Positions 1 through 5,832 of a DNA stretch of 11,459 bases are shown piece by piece; the first letter of the stretch is position 1, and each line of letters opens with the position of its first letter. The notes beneath the pieces are model-generated. The model did not search any database and was not told the origin of the DNA. It saw only the letters and a list, made by a program, of their open reading frames with translations. The stretch is from contig CANQBT010000065.1 in the NCBI GenBank assembly GCA_947589405.1, positions 1 through 11,459 of the forward strand, given 5' to 3'. Origin of the DNA: an uncultured Clostridia bacterium (lineage in GTDB: Bacteria > Bacillota > Clostridia > Lachnospirales > CAG-274). A program made the position numbers and the translations under genes.

Positions 1-120
1 GTTCCTGTCCTCAGAGGGAGTGAATCCCTCTTGCGGATTAAAGTCTGCGACGCTTTTTTGAAAGCTGTTCGCTATTTTAATTTAAATTTGCTGTTTAAAT
101 GTTATTTTTCGACAGACTGT
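1..120 (+). other. Upstream region of rho with two small hairpins
   Basis: No gene can be supported here. The sequence can fold into AGAGGGA/TCCCTCT (13-19 with 25-31, five-base loop). A second, weaker stem TTGCGGA/TCTGCGA (32-38 with 45-51, approximate, two wobble pairs) is followed by a T-run at 54-59. This could be the terminator of a gene left of the window or part of a structured rho leader. The stretch from 60 to 120 is AT-rich and I could not place a confident promoter in it. The + frame from base 1 to the TAA at 142-144 is open but gives a peptide I do not recognise. Confidence 0.35.
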
Positions 121-142
121 AAGGGGCTGGCAACAGCCCCTT
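121..142 (+). promoter_or_regulatory. Stem-loop just upstream of the rho ribosome binding site
   Basis: A perfect 9-bp stem, AAGGGGCTG (121-129) with CAGCCCCTT (134-142), closes a GCAA (GNRA-type) tetraloop. It ends six bases before the AAGGAGG ribosome binding site (149-155) and about 17 before the rho ATG. No T-run follows on either strand, so it is not a standard intrinsic terminator. It may control rho translation or mRNA stability, or be part of a dispersed repeat. The role is inferred; the structure is plain in the sequence. Confidence 0.6.
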
Positions 143-159
143 AAAATTAAGGAGGATTT

Positions 160-1455
160 ATGAATTATTCTGATATGAACCTTACAGAGCTCAGAGAGCT
201 TGCAAGGCAGAAGGGAATAGGAAGTATCACACGTTACAGAAAGGCAGAGCTTATAGACCTTCTGGAAAAGGACGAACCCCAGAATATTCCTGTTGTAGAA
301 GAAAGAAATACAAGTCAGTCCGACATGGATCCTGACATATACGGCGAAGGTATACTGGAGGTACTCAATGACGGCTTTGGTTTCCTGCGCACAGATAACT
401 ACCTGCCAGGCACAAATGACATATATGTAGCTCCTTCTCAGATAAGGCGCTTCAATCTTAAAACAGGCGATAAGCTTAAGGGCAAGCTGAGAGTTGCCAG
501 AGAGAATGAAAAATTTTCCGCTCTTATGTTTCTTACAGAGGTAAACGGCGACAGCCCGGAAAAAGCCTCCAGACGCTCAAGCTTTGACGATCTTACCCCT
601 GTCTTTCCCACAGAACCTCTTAAGCTGGAAATAAATCCGAAGGAGCTTTCTACAAGACTTATCGATATAATCGCTCCCATAGGAAAGGGCCAAAGAGGAA
701 TGATAGTTGCACCGCCTAAGGCGGGCAAAACCGTATTGCTTAAAAAAATAGCCAATTCCATTACTAAAAAATATCCCCAGATATACGTCATAGTATTGCT
801 TATAGATGAAAGACCCGAAGAGGTAACGGATATGCAAAGAAGCATTTCCGGGAATGTAGATGTAGTGTATTCCACGTTTGACGAACAGCCCGAGCACCAT
901 AAGAGAGTTGCTGAAATGGTACTTGAAAGAGCAAAAAGACTTGTGGAGCAGAACAAGGACGTAGTCATTCTTCTGGACAGTATCACAAGACTTTCAAGGG
1001 CGTATAACCTTACGGTACCCTCCAGCGGCAGGACGCTTTCAGGCGGTTTGGATCCCTCTGCGCTCTATATGCCAAAGAGATTCTTCGGCGCTGCAAGAAA
1101 TATTGAAAAAGGCGGAAGCCTTACTATACTTGCAACAGCCCTTGTGGAAACAGGCTCTAAAATGGACGATGTGATATTTGAGGAATTTAAGGGTACAGGC
1201 AATATGGAGCTTGTGCTGGACAGAAAAATGTCCGAGAAGAGAATTTTCCCTGCAATAAATATTGCCCGCTCAGGTACAAGACGGGAAGAGCTTCTGCTGG
1301 ATCAAAGAGAGCTTGACGCTGCGTTTTTCCTAAGAAATTCATTTACGGGCAGTCTTTCCGCAGGAGAGGTTACGGAACAAATAATAGATATACTTGCAAA
1401 GACAGGAAATAATAAGGAATTTGTAGATGCCATAAGAAAACTGAATTCAAAATAA
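160..1455 (+). CDS. rho: Transcription termination factor Rho
   Basis: Rho is a hexameric RNA-dependent ATPase/translocase that ends transcription by pulling RNA from RNA polymerase in the cytoplasm. The 431-residue protein has the expected order. A Rho_N SAP-like helical domain lies at about 1-38. A cold-shock-type primary RNA-binding domain at about 58-128 carries the RNP1-like DGFGFLR (71-77). The RecA-type ATPase core has Walker A APPKAGKT (184-191), LLIDERPEEVTDM (213-225), the Walker B region VILLDSITR (269-277), the Q-loop region SSGRTLSGG (288-296), and GTGNMEL plus the DRKMSEKR arginine region (345-361). The usual long insert between Rho_N and the RNA-binding domain is short. The ATG at 160 has AAGGAGG at 149-155. 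A hairpin precedes the ribosome binding site and rpmE follows with its own promoter. Identification is very secure. Confidence 0.98.
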   Translation: MNYSDMNLTELRELARQKGIGSITRYRKAELIDLLEKDEPQNIPVVEERNTSQSDMDPDIYGEGILEVLNDGFGFLRTDNYLPGTNDIYVAPSQIRRFNLKTGDKLKGKLRVARENEKFSALMFLTEVNGDSPEKASRRSSFDDLTPVFPTEPLKLEINPKELSTRLIDIIAPIGKGQRGMIVAPPKAGKTVLLKKIANSITKKYPQIYVIVLLIDERPEEVTDMQRSISGNVDVVYSTFDEQPEHHKRVAEMVLERAKRLVEQNKDVVILLDSITRLSRAYNLTVPSSGRTLSGGLDPSALYMPKRFFGAARNIEKGGSLTILATALVETGSKMDDVIFEEFKGTGNMELVLDRKMSEKRIFPAINIARSGTRREELLLDQRELDAAFFLRNSFTGSLSAGEVTEQIIDILAKTGNNKEFVDAIRKLNSK

Positions 1456-1463
1456 AAAAATCC

Positions 1464-1492
1464 TTGCATTATTTATATTATTATGATATAAT
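1464..1492 (+). promoter_or_regulatory. Promoter of rpmE
   Basis: A sigma-A type promoter: -35 TTGCAT (1464-1469), a 17-base spacer, and -10 TATAAT (1487-1492) preceded by TGA, an extended -10. It begins nine bases after the rho stop codon. The predicted start is near 1499, leaving a leader of about 78 bases before rpmE. Confidence 0.82.
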
Positions 1493-1498
1493 GACTTA

Positions 1499-1576
1499 TG
1501 TTTCTGATAGAAGATGTTATACATCTTGAAAGGGATGCCAAAATGTATCCCTATTAAATTGAAAGAGGTGTAAATA
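1499..1576 (+). ncRNA. Structured 5' leader of rpmE, candidate L31 autoregulatory leader
   Basis: The predicted rpmE leader contains two consecutive hairpins. AAGATGT/ACATCTT (1511-1517 with 1521-1527) has a three-base loop. AGGGATGC/GTATCCCT (1531-1538 with 1545-1552) has a six-base A-rich loop. Each stem is fully paired apart from one wobble in the second. The ribosome binding site AGAGG follows at about 1564-1568. Leaders bound by ribosomal protein L31 are known, including a Firmicutes type, and the position fits. I cannot match this one to a covariance model by eye, so the regulatory role is inferred. Confidence 0.5.
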
Positions 1577-1780
1577 ATGAAGGAAGGAATCCATCCTAAG
1601 TATCATCAGGCTAAGGTTAAGTGTAACTGCGGCAATGAATTTGTAGTAGGCTCTACTAAAGAAGAGATAAGAGTCGAGGTTTGCTCTAAGTGTCATCCCT
1701 TTTACACAGGCAGCCAGAAGCTTCTTCTCGATGCCGGCGGCCGTGTTGATAAGTTTAACAAAAAATACGGCAGAAGCTGA
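1577..1780 (+). CDS. rpmE: Large ribosomal subunit protein bL31, zinc-binding form
   Basis: bL31 bridges the large and small ribosomal subunits. The 67-residue length is normal. It shows the family pattern: MKEGIHPKYH at the start, and a zinc-ribbon with Cys16-x-Cys18 and Cys36-x2-Cys39 followed by HPFYTGSQK. All four zinc-ligand cysteines are present, so this is the C+ form rather than the zinc-independent paralogue induced under zinc starvation. The ATG at 1577 has an AGAGGTG ribosome binding site upstream. The gene follows rho, a common order in Firmicutes, but has its own promoter and a structured leader. An intrinsic terminator lies 12 bases after its stop codon. Confidence 0.97.
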   Translation: MKEGIHPKYHQAKVKCNCGNEFVVGSTKEEIRVEVCSKCHPFYTGSQKLLLDAGGRVDKFNKKYGRS

Positions 1781-1792
1781 TTTCTGTAAAAT

Positions 1793-1821
1793 ATCCCTGA
1801 GCCTTTGCTTGGGGATTTTTT
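1793..1821 (+). terminator. Intrinsic terminator after rpmE
   Basis: A ten-pair stem, ATCCCTGAGC (1793-1802) with GCTTGGGGAT (1807-1816), including two G-T wobbles, has a CTTT loop and runs into T's at 1816-1821. It ends only 22 bases before the ATG of the next gene. That gene must therefore depend on readthrough or on an internal promoter that I could not identify. Confidence 0.85.
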
Positions 1822-1843
1822 GTTACACGAAAGGAGGTATATT

Positions 1844-2263
1844 ATGGGTGAGATAGGCGAGGTCATAGGAACGGAAGGCAACAAGCTTGTTGTAAAAATG
1901 CAGAGAACGGAAGCCTGCGCCAGATGCAGAGCATGTACGGCAGGACTTGAAAGCAAGGAAATGCTTATCAAAGCTGTAAATATGTGTCAGGGTAATATAG
2001 GCGACAAGGTGGAAATAATACTGGATAACAGCAATTTTATGAAAGCAGCCCTTATAATGTACGGTATACCCTTTATTGCCTTTATACTCGGAGTTTTCGG
2101 CGGATATTACGCAGCAGCGTCATATGGGCTTGGGTCCCCTGAGCTTATAGGCATAATTGCGGGAGTAATACTTGTAGCTCTGACTTATATTATTATAAGG
2201 ACGCAGGAACATCGCTTTAAAGAAGGCGGATATATACCAAAGGCTATAAATGTTGTAAAGTAA
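1844..2263 (+). CDS. RseC-like membrane protein with clustered cysteines
   Basis: The 139-residue protein has the layout of the RseC/MucC family (SoxR-reducing system RseC). The soluble N-terminal part begins with GEVIGTEGNKLVVKM and carries a Cys25-x2-Cys28-x2-Cys31 cluster plus Cys48. Two membrane segments follow, at about 67-92 and 98-119, then a short basic tail. In Proteobacteria RseC is tied to SoxR reduction or sigma-E control. In Clostridia such proteins are often found with Rnf electron-transport genes, but none is visible here, so the role is open. The start is the ATG at 1844 with AAAGGAGG at 1830-1837. A longer TTG-initiated form from 1805 would begin inside the rpmE terminator and is rejected. 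It is probably cotranscribed with the next gene, 11 bases on. Confidence 0.8.
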   Translation: MGEIGEVIGTEGNKLVVKMQRTEACARCRACTAGLESKEMLIKAVNMCQGNIGDKVEIILDNSNFMKAALIMYGIPFIAFILGVFGGYYAAASYGLGSPELIGIIAGVILVALTYIIIRTQEHRFKEGGYIPKAINVVK

Positions 2264-2274
2264 GGAGGTAAACT

Positions 2275-2526
2275 ATGGAAAACAAATTAACAAAATCAGA
2301 TCTACAGGCAATAAGGACCATTGTCAGAGGCGAAATAGGAAAAGCAAGAGCATCAAAGGCTCTTAAATACACAGGAATACTTGTGACTCTTGTAGGTATT
2401 TGCGCAGCACTTTACTATATCATGCTTTTTATTGACGGTCTTTCAAGCAAGAAGGAAACGGCTGCGGTAACTGTTCCCGAAGAAAGTATTGAAAACGATA
2501 TACCGGAAGATGCCGAAATACAGTAA
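2275..2526 (+). CDS. Small single-span membrane protein, unknown function
   Basis: I do not recognise this 83-residue protein. Its N-terminal 30 residues are polar and basic, with a helical look (KLTKSDLQAIRTIVRGEIGKA). One hydrophobic segment lies at about 32-53. The C-terminal tail is acidic (EESIENDIPEDAE). The basic side preceding the membrane span suggests the N-terminus stays in the cytoplasm and the acidic tail is outside. The ATG has a strong AAGGAGG ribosome binding site that starts at the stop codon of the RseC-like gene, so the two are very likely one operon. The bidirectional terminator starts ten bases after its stop codon. Confidence 0.72.
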   Translation: MENKLTKSDLQAIRTIVRGEIGKARASKALKYTGILVTLVGICAALYYIMLFIDGLSSKKETAAVTVPEESIENDIPEDAEIQ

Positions 2527-2535
2527 TATGCCGTT

Positions 2536-2588
2536 GAAAAAAGGCTGAGTGCAAATGTATTTACAGACATTTGCGTCAGCCTTTTTTC
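2536..2588. terminator. Bidirectional intrinsic terminator between converging operons
   Basis: A long stem pairs GAAAAAAGGCTGA plus GCAAATGT (2536-2558) with ACATTTGC plus TCAGCCTTTTTTC (2567-2588). It has an eight-base loop and one small asymmetric internal loop (2549-2550 against 2575). A-run and T-run flanks make it work in both directions. It ends the rightward rho-side block and the leftward protease operon. The leftward protease stop codon and its last Lys-Lys-Gly codons lie within the stem. Confidence 0.92.
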
Positions 2589-3040
2589 AATATTCTCTTT
2601 ATTCTGTTGATACCGCCGAAGAATATGTGCCTTAAAGGCATTATCCATACCCATAGCACAACATATGCTCTGTACAGCTTGTTTTCTGCGGAAAACACCT
2701 TGCCCCTGCGGTTTATCTCTGTAACAACGCCTACAAGCTGATCATGGCGTATGCCCCTTTCCACAGCCCATTGATTATCGCCGCACATATTATATGTACC
2801 GTCGGCATTTACTCCCACAACTCTGTGCAGCACGAACTGACCGTCATCACGTATATACAGGGGCAGGTCGTATTTTTTAAGAGGTCCTGTACTCTTTTTT
2901 ATAACGACTCTGTCTCCGTCATTGTGTATTGTGGGAAGCATGCTTGTGCCTTTGGGATTGAAATTTACAGTACCTCCGCTTTCAAGCATTTCCACCATTA
3001 CAGAGTATATCTCATTGAGCCTTACCTGCTTAGTCTGCAA
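2576..3040 (-). CDS. S24/S26 family serine protease, signal-peptidase-like
   Basis: The 154-residue protein resembles the type I signal peptidase/LexA-like S24/S26 clan. It has a catalytic serine motif GTSMLPTI with Ser33, the DGDRVVI strand (41-47), and LHRVVGV (71-77), where His72 sits where the general base is expected. A His dyad partner is seen in SipW/ER-type signal peptidases, in place of the Lys of the bacterial type. A CGDNQ box follows at 86-90. The only strong hydrophobic segment is C-terminal, about 124-143, with a basic tail. I chose the TTG at 3040: GGGAG lies nine bases upstream, and the first ATG (residue 15) has no good ribosome binding site. It overlaps the end of the PqqD-like gene by 11 bases, implying coupled translation. 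The substrate is unknown; processing a peptide made with its neighbours is an inference. Confidence 0.83.
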   Translation of the reverse strand: MQTKQVRLNEIYSVMVEMLESGGTVNFNPKGTSMLPTIHNDGDRVVIKKSTGPLKKYDLPLYIRDDGQFVLHRVVGVNADGTYNMCGDNQWAVERGIRHDQLVGVVTEINRRGKVFSAENKLYRAYVVLWVWIMPLRHIFFGGINRIKRILKKG

Positions 3041-3296
3041 TAAGATCAGCTCCCTTTAAAGAGCTTACATACTCTTCCACGTCCTTTTTAGCTGTTTCCT
3101 CGTCTACATCGTACTCGGCAAGAATTTTGCGGACAAGCTCGTCCTTAGTAATATCCTCCTCCATATTCTTCCATATAAATGCGCCTACATCGTTAAGTGT
3201 TATAACGCCGCTGAAATCCATAGCGCCTTCGCCTATAGGCACAACTATATTGCTTCCTGCCACCTCTCTCAATAAATAACCGTCCTTTATTTTCAT
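3030..3296 (-). CDS. PqqD family protein (RiPP recognition element-like)
   Basis: The 88-residue protein has the PqqD fold signature. An N-terminal beta region (GYLLREVAGSNIVVPIG) leads to the LNDVGAFIWKNME box (34-46). A helical half follows (TKDELVRKILAEYDVDEETAKKDVEEYVSSLKGADLI). PqqD-type domains bind leader peptides and bring them to modifying enzymes, but many stand-alone PqqD-like proteins in Firmicutes have no known partner. The ATG at 3296 has GGAGG seven bases upstream, lying inside the last codons of the kinase-like gene. The downstream protease gene starts within its 3' end. This tight packing says the three products work together. The family call is firm; the role is inferred. 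Confidence 0.85.
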   Translation of the reverse strand: MKIKDGYLLREVAGSNIVVPIGEGAMDFSGVITLNDVGAFIWKNMEEDITKDELVRKILAEYDVDEETAKKDVEEYVSSLKGADLIAD

Positions 3297-3298
3297 TT

Positions 3299-4006
3299 TT
3301 ATTCCTCCACTCTTATACCGTTATAGCTTACTTCAACTGCTTCATCGGATATATTGCAGCCCAGTCTGTACAGCTTTACGCTGCTGAGTACTCTGTCCAG
3401 CATATCCAAAAGCATTATCATTTTATCCTTTTCCACAGGCCTTATGGTCTGCTGCATAACAAGAGGTATTGCCTCCTTCGGCTCTATTTCCTTTACCCAA
3501 TTGTTCTCGGAACGCTCCAGGAAAACTATAGCGCCTAAGGGCACCTTCATATTTATGTTCTTGTCTGTCTTTCCGCTCCAGGGCGTACCGTATACCCACA
3601 GCTTATTATCCGTAAGCCTTATGGCAGGCTTATCGTCATTTATTATCATGGCATTGTTTTCTCCGAAATATTTCTGCCACAGAGCCGTATGAGTAGACTT
3701 ACCTGTTCCGGGATCCGCAGAGAACAAATATGCATAGCCGTCCTTCACAACGCCGCTGCTGTGAAGCATAAAGCCGTTGAAATGCAGAAGCGCTTCATAA
3801 AAGGACGCCCCCGTATAGACATATTCTATATCGTCTATGGTAAGATGAGGGCTTTCCTTATGCCATTGCTCCAGCATCTCATCGGGTATGTCTATGGTCA
3901 CATTGGGCTTTTCAAAGTCAGCTTCGTAAAATGCCCCCTGCTTAAGCATAGTATCATATTTGTATTTAATAAGTAAATTTATATCGGCTACCCTTAATTT
4001 GTGCAT
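3299..4006 (-). CDS. HPr kinase-like P-loop protein
   Basis: This 235-residue protein resembles HPr kinase/phosphorylase-related kinases, which share a fold with ATP-type PEP carboxykinase. It shows a P-loop ADPGTGKST (97-105), preceded by LHSSGVV (81-87, with a conserved-type His82). An acidic NDDK (123-126) and a GTPWSGK motif (140-146) complete the nucleotide site. The motifs defining a true HPr kinase, and any HPr gene, are absent, so classical carbon catabolite control is unlikely. Relatives occur beside PqqD proteins, and in lasso-peptide clusters some phosphorylate the peptide. The ATG at 4006 has AGAGG upstream and a good promoter about 30 bases away. The substrate is unknown. Confidence 0.82.
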   Translation of the reverse strand: MHKLRVADINLLIKYKYDTMLKQGAFYEADFEKPNVTIDIPDEMLEQWHKESPHLTIDDIEYVYTGASFYEALLHFNGFMLHSSGVVKDGYAYLFSADPGTGKSTHTALWQKYFGENNAMIINDDKPAIRLTDNKLWVYGTPWSGKTDKNINMKVPLGAIVFLERSENNWVKEIEPKEAIPLVMQQTIRPVEKDKMIMLLDMLDRVLSSVKLYRLGCNISDEAVEVSYNGIRVEE

Positions 4007-4036
4007 ATTAACCTCTTGATGATCATATTTTATTAT

Positions 4037-4065
4037 ATTATATCACAGTTACCTTATACTAACAA
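4037..4065 (-). promoter_or_regulatory. Promoter of the kinase-PqqD-protease operon
   Basis: Read on the minus strand: -35 TTGTTA (4065-4060), a 17-base spacer, then TGA and -10 TATAAT (4042-4037), an extended -10. The predicted start is near 4030, giving an mRNA leader of about 24 bases. The -35 begins directly beyond the stop codon of the upstream methyltransferase/reductase gene. No terminator separates the two, so readthrough from upstream is also possible. Confidence 0.78.
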
Positions 4066-4066
4066 G

Positions 4067-5821
4067 TCAATTTTTATATTTCTCCATAAGCCTGAACAGT
4101 TCTTTGGCAATAGAGAGCCTGTTAAAGGGTATCGTAAAATAAAATCCATCGGCAAAGGGATATACCTTATCCATTATTTCAGCCGAAATTTCTATACCTG
4201 TTTTCTGAGCCTCTTCCCTTGTCATTGACGGAGAAAATCTTTCTATGACATTATCGGGTATATTTATTCCCGCAAGCTCATTTTTAATAAATAGAGCGTT
4301 TGTATAGCTGACAAGAGGCATTATGCCCACAAGCATTTTAGCCCCGATTTCCTTCTTTATGCTCTTGAGAGTATCTATATCCCTGTCATCGTATACAGGC
4401 TGTGTAAGGAAAAATTCCGCCCCTGCCTTTTCCTTCAGCTTTATCCTATTGATCTCCATATCCATATTGCGTCTTGCATAGTTTATGGCACCGCCGTAGG
4501 ATACCCTGTCTCCTTGAAACATAGTGCTGTTCATATCCCCTATGTAGTCCATAAGCCTTACGGAATCAAAATTGAACACACCCTTTATGCTGTCCCTGCT
4601 TGTGCTTGGCACAGGATCCCCTGTTATAACCAGAAAATTCCTTATATTGTTTATATAAGCGCCTAAGAGCTGAGAGCTTATGCCTATGGCATTCTTATCC
4701 CTACAGCATATATGCGGCATTACATTCATTCCTGTTTCCTGAGCTACCTTTATGCTCATAAGTACAGAATCCGCCCTTGTCCTTCCGCTTGGAGAATCGG
4801 CAAAGGTTATAACGTCAACATTATGCTTCCTCAGATAGTTAGCCGTTTCCATAAGGCTTTCGCAGCTGACCTCCTTAGGAGGATCCAGCTCTACTGCAAT
4901 TATCTTTTCTCCCCTTTTTTTATTGGCAAAAAAGACATTTGAATGACTGCTGCTTTTACCTTCGGCAGCTTTGTCCTTAGCAACATACCTGTGAGGTGAA
5001 AAGGCTCTGTTTAAATCAATAGTCCTTGCTATAGCGCCTGTATAGTCGGGATCGGTACCGCAGCAGCCGCCTATTATATCTGCATATTCAGAGATCTCCG
5101 CCATTTTTTCGCAATAATAATTTATATTGTCCATAAACACCATTCTGTCCTGTATAACAGACGGATAGCTTGCATTAGGCAGAGCCGTTATGAATTTATC
5201 GGTACTTATATTCAGATTTTTAAAAACATTGAGCATATGAGAAGGACCTATGCCGCAGTTAAAGCCCATAGCGTCTATTTCAGCCATAGCGTTGGCTCTT
5301 TCCATAAGTCTTGAAGCGCTTACGCCCTCATTGGTATAGCCATGCTGATTTATGCAAAACTGAGTAATTATAAAAATATGGGGGGCTTTTTTCTTTATAT
5401 GCCTTATGACATTCTCTATAGGGTCAAGCTCGGGAAATGTTTCAAACAGTATTATATCTGCGCCCTTGTCTATAAAGGTATCCGCTATTATATAATAGTC
5501 CTCTTCATTGCCCGGACCTATATCGCAGGCTATAAACACACTATCTCCTGCGGCTTCCGCCGCAATATCATAGGCAGCGGAAATATTCTCAATAAGCTCC
5601 TCTTCACTACAGTTAAGACTTTTTCTGTTGGATTCAAATGTATTTGTCCTTATAAGGGCTGCGCCCTTTTCTATATATGCCCTATGCACATTTAATACGG
5701 CTTCTCTGTTTTCGATATTTGCCTTTTCAGGCATTATTCCTGTACCCAAAGACGCAAAGTATGTGCCGAAGGCTCCGTCGCACAAAAGCTTCTTTTCTTT
5801 TATATGATCTCTTATATTCAT
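4067..5821 (-). CDS. Bifunctional homocysteine S-methyltransferase / methylenetetrahydrofolate reductase
   Basis: A two-domain protein of about 584 residues, as in Bacillus subtilis YitJ. The N-terminal methyltransferase half (about 1-275) has DGAFGT (15-20), Cys189 in GFNCG, and Cys253-Cys254 in GGCCGT, the three zinc ligands that hold homocysteine. The C-terminal half (about 300-584) is MetF-like: VELDPP (310-315), MPHICCRD (368-375), ITGDPVP (399-405) and FLTQP (471-475). It would reduce methylene-THF and methylate homocysteine to methionine. I chose the ATG at 5821 because GGAG sits six bases upstream and the N-terminus then matches the family. An ATG at 5833 overlaps the preceding stop codon as TGATG and is a real alternative; the TTG at 5857 is unlikely. 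It is the last gene of the leftward operon, with no terminator visible after it. Confidence 0.92.
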   Translation of the reverse strand: MNIRDHIKEKKLLCDGAFGTYFASLGTGIMPEKANIENREAVLNVHRAYIEKGAALIRTNTFESNRKSLNCSEEELIENISAAYDIAAEAAGDSVFIACDIGPGNEEDYYIIADTFIDKGADIILFETFPELDPIENVIRHIKKKAPHIFIITQFCINQHGYTNEGVSASRLMERANAMAEIDAMGFNCGIGPSHMLNVFKNLNISTDKFITALPNASYPSVIQDRMVFMDNINYYCEKMAEISEYADIIGGCCGTDPDYTGAIARTIDLNRAFSPHRYVAKDKAAEGKSSSHSNVFFANKKRGEKIIAVELDPPKEVSCESLMETANYLRKHNVDVITFADSPSGRTRADSVLMSIKVAQETGMNVMPHICCRDKNAIGISSQLLGAYINNIRNFLVITGDPVPSTSRDSIKGVFNFDSVRLMDYIGDMNSTMFQGDRVSYGGAINYARRNMDMEINRIKLKEKAGAEFFLTQPVYDDRDIDTLKSIKKEIGAKMLVGIMPLVSYTNALFIKNELAGINIPDNVIERFSPSMTREEAQKTGIEISAEIMDKVYPFADGFYFTIPFNRLSIAKELFRLMEKYKN

Positions 5822-5832
5822 TTCCTGCTCCA

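Noticed and set aside
1..144. Open + frame running in from the left edge to a TAA at 142-144 (47 codons)
   Set aside because: The peptide matches nothing I recognise, the stretch contains hairpins and AT-rich DNA, and it runs through the rho leader stem. More likely chance openness.
438..986. Long open frames on the minus strand inside rho
   Set aside because: Shadow frames of a fully conserved gene, with no ribosome binding site or recognisable domain.
1805..1843. TTG-initiated N-terminal extension of the RseC-like protein
   Set aside because: It would start inside the rpmE terminator hairpin. The ATG at 1844 has a strong ribosome binding site and the family-like N-terminus.
3299..4006. 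True HPr kinase/phosphorylase (hprK) controlling carbon catabolite repression
   Set aside because: The protein is shorter, has only P-loop and related motifs, and sits with PqqD and protease genes rather than lgt or ptsH-linked genes.
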